A DNA stretch of 64,000 bases from GMQP-bins7 sp963776565 (GTDB lineage: Bacteria; Actinomycetota; Thermoleophilia; Gaiellales; Gaiellaceae): assembly GCA_963776565.1 (NCBI GenBank), contig CAVZNF010000007.1, positions 28,591-92,590 on the forward strand, written 5' to 3'. Shown in pieces: positions 1-8,400 of the stretch (position 1 is its first letter; each line of letters opens with the position of its first letter). The position numbers and the translations under genes are program-made. The notes under the pieces are model-generated. The model was not told the origin of the DNA and searched no databases. It saw only the letters and a program-made list of their open reading frames with translations.

Positions 1-2
1 CC

Positions 3-1043
3 GCGTTCGCCCGCTGGGGCGAGCGGCTGTGGCGGCATCCGCACATCTACGGCCCCGCGGCGACGCTCGTGCTCTTGCTTCTCGCTCTGCCGGTGCTGGG
101 ACTGAAGACGGGAATGCCCTCGATCAAGGTCGTGCCGAAGCAGGACTCCTCGCGGGTCGGCTACGTGCAGGTCCAGCAGGCGTTCGGCGCAGGTGCCCCC
201 GGCACCTTGCAAATCGTCGCCCCCCGGCGGAACGCAACAGCCGTCGCGAGCGTTGTTCGCCGCGACACCGGGATCGCGTCAGTCTCAGCCGCTCAGCCAG
301 GCGGCGGCGGGCTCGTCCTCGTCCAGGCGACCCCGAACGCAGACCCGTCGAGCCCGGCCGTCGGCCATACCGTCGACCGGCTCCGCTCGACCCTTCCGGC
401 GGAGGCGCTCGTCGGCGGCGCGTCGGCCGAGAACCACGACCTCGAGCAGGCGCTCGCCGCGAAGACGCCGCTCGTGATCGGTGTCGTGCTCACGCTTGGT
501 TTCCTGCTGCTGCTCGTCGCGTTGCAAGCGCCGCTGATCGCTGCACTCGGCGTCGCCACGAACCTGCTCGCCGTGGGAGCAGCCTTCGGCGTCGCGCGCT
601 TGATCTTCCAGAACGGCCACGGCGCGGGATTCCTTGGCTTCGAGCCGCAGGGCTTCCTCGACGCATGGGGGCCGGTCTTCTTCTTCGCGATGATCTTCGC
701 GATCTCGATGGACTACACCGTGTTCCTGCTCTCCTCGGCCAAGGAGCACTACGACAAGTCGGGAGACCCGCGCGACGCTTCGATCAACGGGCTCGCGCAC
801 TCTGGACGCGTGATCTTTGCCGCCGCTGCCGTGATGGTCGCCGTATTCTTCACCTTCGCTCTCTCCGGCCCGCTTCCGCCAAAGGAGATGGGCGTGATAC
901 TCGGCATCGCCGTCCTGCTCGACGCGATGCTCGTCCGCCTGATCCTGATCCCGACGCTCCTTCGGGTGTTCGGACACGCGGCCTGGGCCTCGCCGCGCTG
1001 GCTCAGCCGGGTCCTGCCCGACGTGAAGTTCGGGCACTCCTGA
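3..1043 (+). CDS. MMPL/RND-family transporter, C-terminal part (5' end outside window)
   Basis: The reading frame is open from the left edge, so only the last 346 residues of a larger membrane protein are seen. The visible part has one membrane segment near its start (LLLLALPVLGL), a soluble loop of about 110 residues, then a bundle of hydrophobic helices (LVIGVVLTLGFLLLLVAL, FFFAMIFAISMDYTVFLL, VIFAAAAVMVAVFFTFAL) ending with a short cytoplasmic tail. MDYTVFLLS matches the conserved helix 4 motif of MMPL proteins, the actinobacterial lipid and drug exporters driven by proton motive force. A full MMPL is about 700-1000 residues, so this is roughly the second half-transporter. The substrate cannot be told from this part. 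It converges on the antiporter gene downstream. Confidence 0.85.
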   Translation, partial: AFARWGERLWRHPHIYGPAATLVLLLLALPVLGLKTGMPSIKVVPKQDSSRVGYVQVQQAFGAGAPGTLQIVAPRRNATAVASVVRRDTGIASVSAAQPGGGGLVLVQATPNADPSSPAVGHTVDRLRSTLPAEALVGGASAENHDLEQALAAKTPLVIGVVLTLGFLLLLVALQAPLIAALGVATNLLAVGAAFGVARLIFQNGHGAGFLGFEPQGFLDAWGPVFFFAMIFAISMDYTVFLLSSAKEHYDKSGDPRDASINGLAHSGRVIFAAAAVMVAVFFTFALSGPLPPKEMGVILGIAVLLDAMLVRLILIPTLLRVFGHAAWASPRWLSRVLPDVKFGHS

Positions 1044-1130
1044 TGCTCGAACTCTGGCGGACCGCCCGGTGGGGACAGGATCCACGCGTGCCGCGCCGGC
1101 ACCTCGCCCGAGTTCTCGTGGGGGGCACGG

Positions 1131-2294
1131 TTAGACGTATTCCTCCGTCTCTTGGTACGCGTGGCGACGCCCGAGGCTGAGATCGCGTTCCGCATCCGGC
1201 AGGAACCAACGTTCAGCGATTGCGGTCGGTATCACCGCGGACAGAACGACGACGGTGATGAGAAGGGAGAACTGCGTCTTGTCGATGATGCCCGCGTTGA
1301 GGCCGTACAGTGACGAGATCGTTCCGAAAGTGAGCCCGGTACTCATCAAGAGCGTCGCGAACGTGGCGTGACGCGGATCGGCGCGGCGGGCAAGCGGGTA
1401 CACGAAGCCGATCTTCGGAACGATCTTCGCGGCTAGCAGGACGGCGAGTAGGCCGAGATTCGACCCAACCGCCCCGAGTGACACGTTCAACCCGCCCTTG
1501 ATGAAGAAGAACGGCGTAAGGAAGGCGAAAGCAACGACGCGCAGACGCTTCTGCTCCTCGCGGTGCTCGGCGTAGTGCTTGCTCATCACAAGTCCCAGGA
1601 CGAACGCAGGCAGAACAGCGTGCCCGTTCGATGCGTCGGCCAGCACTATGAGAAGTAGCAGGCACGCGAACACGAGCTTGATCTCGGGTTCGATCACGCG
1701 GTCGCCGTAGCGGCCGAAGAACCAGGGCGCGATACGCGGCAGCGCAAGAATGAGGGCGAGCGAGACGGCGAGGAAGATCGGGAACCACACGTTCGGCTTG
1801 ATGAAGATCGCCGACAGCGCGAGTGCGGTGCAGAGGTCGGTCACGAAGGTCGCGCTCATCAGCAGCTTCCCGATGCTCGCCTCCGTCAACCCTCGCTCGA
1901 CGAGCACTGAGTAGACGACCGCGAGCGAGGTCGTCGAGAGTGCAGTACCCGCGATCAACGATGCTCGGCCGCTCCAGTCGAGGACGAAGAAAGCGACCAG
2001 TGAGGCAACGACGAAGGGGCCGGTGAACGAGACGACGCCGATGCCGACCGATGCGCCTAACCGTTGGCGCATGTACGCGGGATCAACCTCCATACCAGCT
2101 AGGAACGTGAGAACGATGGATGCGAACGCAGCGACGAACGTCAGCCAGTCCTGGCTCTCGAGGTGGAGGACGTTCCCCGCCGCCACACCGAGCGTCAGCT
2201 CGATCAGGGCGACGGTCACACCGACTTCCACCGAGATCATGCTCGCGAGGAGCGCGAGCGTCACGAGCACTGCGGCTAGCTCTATGGCGTCCAA
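1131..2294 (-). CDS. Cation:proton antiporter (CPA2/KefB-type, Na+/H+ exchanger family)
   Basis: The 387-residue product is almost all hydrophobic helices, about 11-12 by eye, as in the CPA2 monovalent cation/proton antiporters. Family hallmarks are the N-terminal helices followed by LTFLAGMEVDP, the SLVAFFVLDW and GTALSTTSLAVVYSVL helices, and a late FFFIKGGLNVSLGAVG segment. There is no C-terminal RCK/TrkA domain, so it is a bare membrane exchanger, shorter than KefB or KefC. The last residues (RRHAYQETEEYV) form a short polar tail. It is transcribed alone, convergent with the MMPL gene. Na+ versus K+ specificity cannot be read from the sequence. The ATG start lies just left of a small unassigned frame on the other strand. 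Confidence 0.85.
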   Translation of the reverse strand: MDAIELAAVLVTLALLASMISVEVGVTVALIELTLGVAAGNVLHLESQDWLTFVAAFASIVLTFLAGMEVDPAYMRQRLGASVGIGVVSFTGPFVVASLVAFFVLDWSGRASLIAGTALSTTSLAVVYSVLVERGLTEASIGKLLMSATFVTDLCTALALSAIFIKPNVWFPIFLAVSLALILALPRIAPWFFGRYGDRVIEPEIKLVFACLLLLIVLADASNGHAVLPAFVLGLVMSKHYAEHREEQKRLRVVAFAFLTPFFFIKGGLNVSLGAVGSNLGLLAVLLAAKIVPKIGFVYPLARRADPRHATFATLLMSTGLTFGTISSLYGLNAGIIDKTQFSLLITVVVLSAVIPTAIAERWFLPDAERDLSLGRRHAYQETEEYV

Positions 2295-2307
2295 CCTGGC
2301 CTCCTAA

Positions 2308-2547
2308 CTGCGTCGCTACGACAATCAGGTAGAGGCCATCAGCCCAGAAGGGCGGTTAGACGCGAGCCTCATCGCGCTTGTCCGAAGCATAGATGGGCTG
2401 ATCGTCGAGGCGTTGGAGATTCCGGGCACCGGCTCGCTTCTACGCCAGCTCGGCGCCCTCACGGACGGAGGGCGCAAGGCGGCGCTCCGCGAAGCGCGAC
2501 GCACTGTCCTCTCGGAACGAGCCGCGCGAAGACCAACTGCGCTCTGA
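2308..2547 (+). CDS. Possible small hypothetical protein or gene remnant
   Basis: The stretch between the antiporter and osmC-like genes is open in this frame from a TAA at 2305 to a TGA at 2545. It would encode about 79 residues beginning at CTG or a later TTG, with a helix-like middle (DASLIALVRSIDGLIVEAL) and a basic tail. No ATG/GTG start and no ribosome binding site are visible. I do not recognise it. It could be the tail of a gene whose 5' part was lost, or chance openness of GC-rich DNA. The rest of 2548-2747 shows nothing I can support. Confidence 0.2.
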   Translation: MRRYDNQVEAISPEGRLDASLIALVRSIDGLIVEALEIPGTGSLLRQLGALTDGGRKAALREARRTVLSERAARRPTAL

Positions 2548-2747
2548 CCGATGGGTTCGTTCGGGTCGCGGGTTGTACGGCGTGACGGCGCCCATGAGGA
2601 GCGCCCAGACGAGGAGGATAAGCCGAGCGGCCCGCTCGGTGCCCGGCTGATTTCAGACGACTACGACTCGTGCGTACTAGTCCGCACACCGCTCCGCGCG
2701 GCCACCGATGGCGTGGTTGCACGACAGGGCCAGGCTGTGTACGGACC

Positions 2748-3185
2748 ATGAGTCTCACAGCGACAGCCCGTTCGATCCCCGGCACCCTAAGGCAGGAGGT
2801 CGTCATCGACGGCCAGCACCGCCTCATCACCGACGAGCCCCGGCGCGTCGGTGGTGACGGGAGCGGTCCCGCTCCGCACGAGCTGTTCCCCGCCGCGCTC
2901 GCCGCCTGCGTCTCCACGACGCTCGTGATGTATGCGCGGACGAAGGGGTGGGAGCTCGGGGAAGTCGTGGTCGAGGTCGACTACGACCACCGATCGATAC
3001 CACGCAGATTTGAGATCGCAATCAAGCTCAGCGGCGACCTCAGCGACGCACAGCTGGAGCGCCTAGAAAGAGTCGTGCGCTCGTGTGCAGTTCGCCGCTC
3101 GATTGAAGCGGGCATCGAGTTCGTCGAGATCATCGGTCGCGGTGAGATCGGGCGCGCGCTGGCGACTAATAGGGGCGCATCGTGA
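2748..3185 (+). CDS. OsmC family protein
   Basis: The 145-residue product has the OsmC/Ohr layout: an N-terminal beta region, then GPAPHELFPAALAACVSTTL with the first conserved cysteine, the VVVEVDYDH strand, and a second cysteine in ERVVRSCAVRRS. In this family the two cysteines reduce organic hydroperoxides or act on persulfides. I chose ATG 2748 because homology begins there (MSLTATARSIPG) and upstream codons look non-coding. Its stop overlaps the GTG of the SQR-like gene by four bases (GTGA), so the two are co-translated. Linkage to sulfur genes suggests a role with sulfane sulfur or persulfides more than general peroxide stress, which is inference. Confidence 0.85.
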   Translation: MSLTATARSIPGTLRQEVVIDGQHRLITDEPRRVGGDGSGPAPHELFPAALAACVSTTLVMYARTKGWELGEVVVEVDYDHRSIPRRFEIAIKLSGDLSDAQLERLERVVRSCAVRRSIEAGIEFVEIIGRGEIGRALATNRGAS

Positions 3186-4432
3186 GCAGGAAGCAGATCG
3201 TGATTCTCGGCGGCGGAACGGGAGGCACGATGACCGCGAATCGACTGCGGCGTCGATTCGATACTGACGAGGCTGAGATTCACGTCGTCGACCGCGACGA
3301 CCTGCACGTCTACCAGCCGGGCCTCCTCTTCGTGCCCTTCGGCCTCGCGCACGTCGACGAGATCGTCCGCCCTCGGCGCCGCCAACTCCACGGCGACGTG
3401 ATCTTCCACGAAAACGACGTCCAGTCCGTGCGGATCGAGCGCGACGAGGTCGTTCTCGGCGACAGCACTGTCCTTCCGTACGACGTGCTCGTCGTGGCGA
3501 CCGGCGTTCAGCTGCAACTGGAGGAGACTGACGGCCTGACCGGCCCGGGCTGGAACGAGCGCGTCTTCACGTTCTACACACCCGACGGCGCCGAGCAGCT
3601 CGAACGAGCGCTTGCGTGGTTCAACGGCGGCCGGCTCGTCGTCAACCTCGTGGACATGCCTATCAAGTGCCCGGTCGCGCCGCTCGAGTTCGCCTTTCTC
3701 GCCGACTGGTACCTCCGAGAGCGCGGAATACGAGCGCGCACCGAGCTTGTCTACGCGACCCCTCTGGACGGGGCGTTCACGAAGCCAATCGCCTCCCAGC
3801 ACTTGGCAGGCCTGCTCGCGGAGAAGGAGATCGAGCTCGTGACCGAGTTCAACGCCGGCGAGGTCGACGGGATCGGTGGCAAGCTCACCTCCTACGACGG
3901 CCGCGAGCTGGACTTCGACCTGCTCGTCACGGTCCCGCTGCACGGCGGCGCTGCCTACGTCGAGCGCTCGCCCGGACTCGGCGATGCGCTCGGCTTCGTT
4001 CCTACCGACAAACGCACTCTGCAAACACCCGTGAAGACAAATATCTTTGCCCTCGGCGACGCAACCGACCTGCCGACTTCGAAGGCTGGCTCGGTCACCC
4101 ACTTCGAGGCCGAGGTGCTCAGTGAGAACATCGCCCGCTACCTCGCCGACGAAGAGTTGGACACCGGCTACGACGGGCACGCCAACTGCTTCATCGAGAC
4201 CGGCTTCCACAAGGCGCTGCTGATCGACTTCAACTACGAGACCGAGCCCTTGCCCGGTCACTTCCCCACGGCCTTCGGCCTCCCGCTCCTGCGCGAGTCG
4301 CGGCTCAACCACCTCGGCAAGCTCGCGTTCCAGTGGGTCTACTGGCACGCGCTGCTGCCCGGACGAGAAATCCCTGGCATCGGGCCTGCGATGCCGACGG
4401 CCGGCAAGAAGCGAACCCCGGCTCCTGCCTGA
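3182..4432 (+). CDS. Sulfide:quinone oxidoreductase-like FAD flavoprotein
   Basis: The 416-residue protein starts with a dinucleotide-binding motif (IVILGGGTGGTMTANRL, residues 6-22) and has the second FAD motif TNIFALGDATDLPTSK near 287-301. This is the pattern of the SQR/type II NADH dehydrogenase family. Cysteines at 163 (MPIKCPVAP) and 336 (GHANCFIE) correspond in place to the two redox cysteines of SQR that carry the polysulfide. The third cysteine of classical SQR, between them and nearer the N-terminus, is absent. The C-terminal region (FQWVYWHALLPGREIPG) is amphipathic and likely binds the membrane, where SQR passes electrons from sulfide to quinone. The GTG start overlaps osmC, and the DsrC-like gene follows at 12 bases. 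Sulfide oxidation is the likely role, but other sulfur substrates are possible. Confidence 0.8.
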   Translation: MSRKQIVILGGGTGGTMTANRLRRRFDTDEAEIHVVDRDDLHVYQPGLLFVPFGLAHVDEIVRPRRRQLHGDVIFHENDVQSVRIERDEVVLGDSTVLPYDVLVVATGVQLQLEETDGLTGPGWNERVFTFYTPDGAEQLERALAWFNGGRLVVNLVDMPIKCPVAPLEFAFLADWYLRERGIRARTELVYATPLDGAFTKPIASQHLAGLLAEKEIELVTEFNAGEVDGIGGKLTSYDGRELDFDLLVTVPLHGGAAYVERSPGLGDALGFVPTDKRTLQTPVKTNIFALGDATDLPTSKAGSVTHFEAEVLSENIARYLADEELDTGYDGHANCFIETGFHKALLIDFNYETEPLPGHFPTAFGLPLLRESRLNHLGKLAFQWVYWHALLPGREIPGIGPAMPTAGKKRTPAPA

Positions 4433-4444
4433 AAGGAGAACGAG

Positions 4445-4762
4445 ATGACCATGACACTCATCGCAGACGCCCCCGTCGACGTCGACGCAGAGGGCTTCCT
4501 CACCGACTCCGAGCAATGGAACGAGGAGATCGCTCAGGCGATCGCCGACGAGAACGGCATCGCAGAGCTGACCGACCGCCACTGGCTCGTCGTCAGGTTC
4601 ATGCGCAACCGCTACCTAGCCAGCGGAACCGCACCCTCGATCCGCACGCTCGGCAAGGAGTCCGGCGTCCCTATCAAGGAGCTGTACCAGCTCTTCCCCA
4701 AGGGGCCCGCCAAGCTGGCCGCCAAGATCGGCGGCATACCAAAGCCCACGGGCTGCATCTAG
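4445..4762 (+). CDS. DsrC/TusE-family sulfur-carrier protein
   Basis: The small 105-residue protein fits DsrC/TusE in length, in the helix-turn-helix-like core (HWLVVRFMRNRYLASGTAPSIR), and in its end, GIPKPTGCI, with the invariant penultimate cysteine (Cys104). True sulfite-reductase DsrC has a second cysteine about 11 residues earlier; here that position is Ala93. It is therefore a single-cysteine sulfur-transfer form like TusE, not the trisulfide-forming DsrC. An AAAGGAG sequence precedes the ATG. It sits between the SQR-like flavoprotein and a DsrE-like protein, so it probably accepts or relays persulfide sulfur produced by them. A tRNA 2-thiolation role (TusE) is less likely without tusBCD nearby. 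Confidence 0.85.
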   Translation: MTMTLIADAPVDVDAEGFLTDSEQWNEEIAQAIADENGIAELTDRHWLVVRFMRNRYLASGTAPSIRTLGKESGVPIKELYQLFPKGPAKLAAKIGGIPKPTGCI

Positions 4763-4775
4763 GAAGGAGCAGACC

Positions 4776-5282
4776 ATGACCGAGCTACTTGAACAGCACA
4801 AGATCGCACCATCCGAGCCCGAGACGATCGAGAAGGTCGCGATCGTGATCTCCAAGGGCTCGCTCGAGGGGATCTACCCCGGCCTGATCATGGCGAACGG
4901 CGCCCGCATGGAGGGCATCGAGGCCGACCTGTTCTTCACGTTCTTCGGCCTCGACGCGATCCGCAAGGACCGCTACGAGAAGATCAAGGTCGCAACGGTC
5001 GGCAACCCCGGCATGCATCTGCCCACCTGGGTCGGCGCGATCCCGGGCTTTTCTGCGCTTGCCACCAGGATGATGAAGCGGCAGATGGAGAAGATCGACA
5101 TCCCACCCATCCCCGAATTCATCGAGCTCGTCGCCGACTCGGGCGTCCGCCTTTACGCCTGTAAGGCGACCGTCGACATGTTCGGCCTTACTATCGACGA
5201 CTTCGCCGCTCAGGTAGAGGACATCATCAGCGTCGGCGAGTTCTACGAGAAGGCCGCTGGCGGTCAGATCATCTTCACCTAA
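4776..5282 (+). CDS. DsrE-family (DsrE2-like) sulfurtransferase
   Basis: The 168-residue product shows the DsrE/DsrF fold pattern: a first strand IEKVAIVISKGSLEGI, a glycine-rich turn, hydrophobic FFTFFGLDAI, and near the C-terminus RLYACKATVDMFGL with the conserved cysteine. The extended central loop containing RMMKRQMEKIDIPPIPEF is typical of the longer DsrE2-type proteins, which are often membrane-associated. These proteins carry sulfane sulfur on the cysteine and pass it to TusA- or DsrC-type partners. An AGGAAGGAG motif precedes the ATG 13 bases after the DsrC-like gene, so it closes a four-gene sulfur operon. The exact partner is not proven by sequence. Confidence 0.85.
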   Translation: MTELLEQHKIAPSEPETIEKVAIVISKGSLEGIYPGLIMANGARMEGIEADLFFTFFGLDAIRKDRYEKIKVATVGNPGMHLPTWVGAIPGFSALATRMMKRQMEKIDIPPIPEFIELVADSGVRLYACKATVDMFGLTIDDFAAQVEDIISVGEFYEKAAGGQIIFT

Positions 5283-5614
5283 AGAGTTCGGCTGCTCCGA
5301 CTGGCGCGCGTTCCCCGGCGGGTTCGCCCGTATGGCTCTAGCTGTGTGCCTGCGGCAGCGCTCTCTCAGCTTCCTCTTCGCCTCGACGCTGAGAATCATC
5401 TCGTCGAGCATCTCCGTGGGAAGGTAGTTCGCCGCAAAGGCCGCGAACGCGTGCACATCGACCGTCTCCTGTCCTTTGAGCGCGAGCTCAACGTCCTGAG
5501 GTGGCTCTTCCGCTGGCTCGAACGGACGGACGAGCAGGTGCGGACAGTCCTCGACGACTACGATGCGGCCGCGTTTGGGCACTGATTGGGCACCTGAGCG
5601 GCGGGAAACGGCTA
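5283..5614. other. Unassigned stretch between sulfur operon and tRNA-Leu
   Basis: Both strands stay open here. On the minus strand a frame starting at ATG 5582 (MPKRGRIVVVEDCPHLL) reads protein-like for about 95 residues but continues antisense deep into the DsrE-like gene, so it has no sensible end. On the plus strand a frame from 5346 to 5585 gives a 79-residue basic protein with no ribosome binding site. Neither is recognised. Either a frameshifted small minus-strand gene or non-coding DNA is possible. Confidence 0.3.
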
Positions 5615-5698
5615 TGCGGATGAGAGGACTTGAACCTCCACGCCCTTACGGGCACACGGACCTGAACCGTGCGCGTCTACCAATTCCGCCACATCCGC
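5615..5698 (-). tRNA. tRNA-Leu (CAG anticodon)
   Basis: Read on the minus strand, this forms a complete class II tRNA: acceptor stem GCGGATG/CATCCGC, a D-arm with GGTAGA, an anticodon arm with loop TTCAGGT giving anticodon CAG, a variable arm (GTGCCCGTAAGGGCGT), and a T-arm with GGTTCAAGTCC. CCA is not encoded. The gene lies between the sulfur operon and the subtilase. Confidence 0.95.
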
Positions 5699-5738
5699 GC
5701 GGCCGAACGATTCTAGCTTCGGGTCGTCTCACTCCCCG

Positions 5739-8132
5739 ATGACCCGCATCGCACCCGTCGGGGTCGCCGTCGTGGCGGCCCTACTCGTGATCGGCACGCC
5801 TTCCCTGCCTGCGCCGCCCGCCGGTGAGACCTCGGAGGTCGTGGTGCTTCTGTCCGCACCGCCGCTCGCACGCGCCCCTGGAACGGGAGAGCGAATCGAC
5901 GCGCAGCAGCGCGCCTTCCGCAAGGAGCTCGAGACGCAGGTCCCGTCGGCGCAAGTTGGGTGGCGCTACCGGCTCGTCGCCAACGGCTTTTCGCTCACGC
6001 TGGCCGCTCACGACGTCGCACGCCTCGGCCGCCTGCATGGCGTTCGCGACGTCCTGCCCGCCGGGAGTTACGCGCCTCAGGCCGCCTCCACGCCACAACA
6101 GATCGGCGCCCCCGCGCTCTGGGGACCGACGCTCGACACCGCGGGCCAGGGAGTCAAGATCGGGATCATCGACTCGGGCATCGACCCCGAGCATCCGTAC
6201 TTCGACCCGGCCGGGTACACGATGCCGCCGGGCTTTCCCAAGGGTCAGCAGCGATTCACGACCGCGAAGGTGATCGTCGCTCGATCGTTCGCTCCAAAGA
6301 CCGGCGCGACGACGCCAAGCGTGCGGCTTGCGTTCAGCGAGGACGACAACTCTCATGGGACGCACGTCGCGGGGATCGCTGCCGGAAACGCTGATACTTC
6401 GGCCGACGGCCGCCGCATCTCGGGAGTTGCTCCGCGCGCGTACCTCGGCAACTACAAGGTCTTCGTCGAGACCGACGACGGCCTGAGTCCCAACGCCAAC
6501 TCACCCGCGATCGTCGCTGCTATCGAGGCCGCCGTCGCCGACGGCATGGACGTCATCAACTTCTCGGGCGGTGAGCCTGAGATCGAGCCGAGCCGCGACA
6601 TCGTCGCGCGCGCGCTCGACGCAGCCGCGGCCGCAGGTGTCGTGCCCGTGATCGCGGCCGGCAACGACTACAGCGACTTCGGCGCCGGCTCGGTGTCCTC
6701 TCCTGCCAACTCCCAGCGCGCGATCGCCGTGGGCGCCGTCGAGATCACCGGGACGAAGAGAGAGCATGCAGACTTCTCCTCGGTCGGGCCGACGACGATC
6801 TCGCTACGTTTGAAGCCGGACGTCGCAGCGCCGGGAGTCGGCGTCCTCTCGTCGGTCCCCGGCGGCGGCTGGGCCGAGTTCTCGGGAACGAGCATGGCGT
6901 CTCCGCACGTCGCGGGCGCGGCGGCCCTCCTGCGCCAGCGCCACCCGGCTTGGACGGTGGAGCAACTGAAGTCGGCGCTCGTGCAGACCGGTGTCGACTC
7001 GGTCGACGAACGCGGCCGCGCCGCAGGCCCACGATTCCAGGGTGGAGGCGTGGTCGCACTACAACGCGCCGATCGCCCGCTCCTCTTCGCCGAGCCGACC
7101 GCTGTGTCGTTCGGCCTCATGGCGCGCGGACAGGACGCGACGCAGACCGTGGGCCTCCAGGACGCCGGTGGAGGTGCCGGGACGTGGAACGTCGCCCGCA
7201 TCGTCTTCAACGCCTCCGGCGGCAGGGCCGTGAGGCTGACACTTCCACCGACCGTGACGGTGCCGGGGGAGCTCAACGTCTCTGCCTCCGTCGGACCCGG
7301 CTCCGCGCCAGGGGACCTGGACGCATACATCGAGCTTCGGCGTGGAGCCGACGTCCGACGCGTGCCGGTCTGGGCTCGCGTCACCACCGCCGCCCTCGCA
7401 CGGCACAAGACGCAGGCCCTCGTGAAGCCGGGCCTCTACCGCGGCAGCACGCTCGGGCAAGGCTCCTTCGTGACGCGCTACCGATATCCCGAAGACCCCA
7501 GCGGTGTCGACGTCACGACGGCGCTACGCGGACCCGAGCGCGTCTTCAGCCTTCGACTGACGAAGCGCGTGGCCAACTTCGGCGTCGTGATCGTCCGCCG
7601 CGGGCGCGACAGCCGCGTCGAGCCGAGGGTCGTCGCGGGTCTCGACGAGAACCGGCTGACCGGGTACGCCGGGCTTCCGATCAATCACAACCCGTACATG
7701 GACAGGTTCCGCGAGCCGACGCTCGCGGCCGGAGCGCTCTCACCTATCCCTGGGGAGTACGGAGTTGTCTTCGACAGCGCGGGGCGAGCCGGCGCGGGCT
7801 CGTTCCGTTTCCGCTACTGGGTCAACGACGTGACACCGCCGGCGCTGCATCTCCGGACGAGCGTCGTGCGAACGGGAGCGGACGTCAAGGTCGGAGCCGT
7901 CGACAGTGGATCCGGCATCTACGCGAACTCGATCCTGGCGTCGATCGACGGCGACATCGTCCGTGCCACGTACCGCAACGGCGTCGTGTCGATCTCGAGC
8001 CGTGGGGCGGCGCCGGGGAGGCACCGCCTCCGGCTACGTGTCTCCGACTACCAGGAGACGAAGAACACGGAGAACGTCGCACGGATTCTTCCGAACACGC
8101 GCACGGCGACCTTCACCTTCCGAGTTCGCTAG
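5739..8132 (+). CDS. Secreted S8 family serine protease (subtilase)
   Basis: The 797-residue precursor begins with a signal peptide (hydrophobic core VGVAVVAALLVIG) and an inhibitor-like propeptide (about residues 32-107). The catalytic domain follows with the subtilisin triad: Asp145 in GIIDSGIDP, His206 in NSHGTHVAG, Ser385 in FSGTSMASPHVAG, and oxyanion Asn309 in AAGND. After the protease (ending near 430) are about 360 residues rich in beta strands and without an obvious anchor, probably Fn3-like or accessory domains. The length is typical of actinobacterial extracellular subtilases. It is likely exported by Sec and degrades proteins outside the cell. It is monocistronic; its stop overlaps the stop of the convergent small gene by three bases. 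Confidence 0.92.
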   Translation: MTRIAPVGVAVVAALLVIGTPSLPAPPAGETSEVVVLLSAPPLARAPGTGERIDAQQRAFRKELETQVPSAQVGWRYRLVANGFSLTLAAHDVARLGRLHGVRDVLPAGSYAPQAASTPQQIGAPALWGPTLDTAGQGVKIGIIDSGIDPEHPYFDPAGYTMPPGFPKGQQRFTTAKVIVARSFAPKTGATTPSVRLAFSEDDNSHGTHVAGIAAGNADTSADGRRISGVAPRAYLGNYKVFVETDDGLSPNANSPAIVAAIEAAVADGMDVINFSGGEPEIEPSRDIVARALDAAAAAGVVPVIAAGNDYSDFGAGSVSSPANSQRAIAVGAVEITGTKREHADFSSVGPTTISLRLKPDVAAPGVGVLSSVPGGGWAEFSGTSMASPHVAGAAALLRQRHPAWTVEQLKSALVQTGVDSVDERGRAAGPRFQGGGVVALQRADRPLLFAEPTAVSFGLMARGQDATQTVGLQDAGGGAGTWNVARIVFNASGGRAVRLTLPPTVTVPGELNVSASVGPGSAPGDLDAYIELRRGADVRRVPVWARVTTAALARHKTQALVKPGLYRGSTLGQGSFVTRYRYPEDPSGVDVTTALRGPERVFSLRLTKRVANFGVVIVRRGRDSRVEPRVVAGLDENRLTGYAGLPINHNPYMDRFREPTLAAGALSPIPGEYGVVFDSAGRAGAGSFRFRYWVNDVTPPALHLRTSVVRTGADVKVGAVDSGSGIYANSILASIDGDIVRATYRNGVVSISSRGAAPGRHRLRLRVSDYQETKNTENVARILPNTRTATFTFRVR

Positions 8133-8383
8133 GTCTTTCTGTCGCGCTCCTCGATCGTCGGGAGAGCGTCGAGGTCGCGCTGGACGGAGCGGATGAACTC
8201 CTCGCTCTCGTCGTCCGGGGTGACCACGCGAAGCTGCTTCTTGCGCTTCTGCCGGTCACGATCCTTGCGCGCTGCGCTGCCGAAGCGGCGCTCCAGGCGC
8301 GGACCCTCCACCGCGACTGCGAGAACAGCCGCGAGGCCGAGCAACACGAGCCACGGCCAGCTCACGGTCCGATATCTAGCCAC
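8129..8383 (-). CDS. Small single-pass membrane protein, unknown function
   Basis: The 84-residue product has one membrane helix (WPWLVLLGLAAVLAVAVE) at residues 10-27, then a strongly charged cytoplasmic region (KDRDRQKRKKQLR) and an acidic/helical tail (DDESEEFIRSVQRDLDALP). I place the start at GTG 8383, 18 bases after the stop of the creatinase-like gene. An earlier in-frame TTG (8404) would overlap that gene. It is the last gene of the long minus-strand operon. No family is recognised. Codon use matches its neighbours, so I believe it is real. Confidence 0.55.
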   Translation of the reverse strand: MARYRTVSWPWLVLLGLAAVLAVAVEGPRLERRFGSAARKDRDRQKRKKQLRVVTPDDESEEFIRSVQRDLDALPTIEERDRKT

Positions 8384-8400
8384 CTCGGCTCGCGCAATGG

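Noticed and set aside
2981..4582. 533-codon minus-strand frame opposite the SQR-like gene
   Set aside because: It is antisense to a well-supported flavoprotein gene, with biased composition and no recognisable domain.
4445..4762. Calling the DsrC-like protein a true DsrC of dissimilatory sulfite reductase
   Set aside because: Only the penultimate cysteine is present, the second catalytic cysteine position is Ala93, and there are no dsrAB genes.
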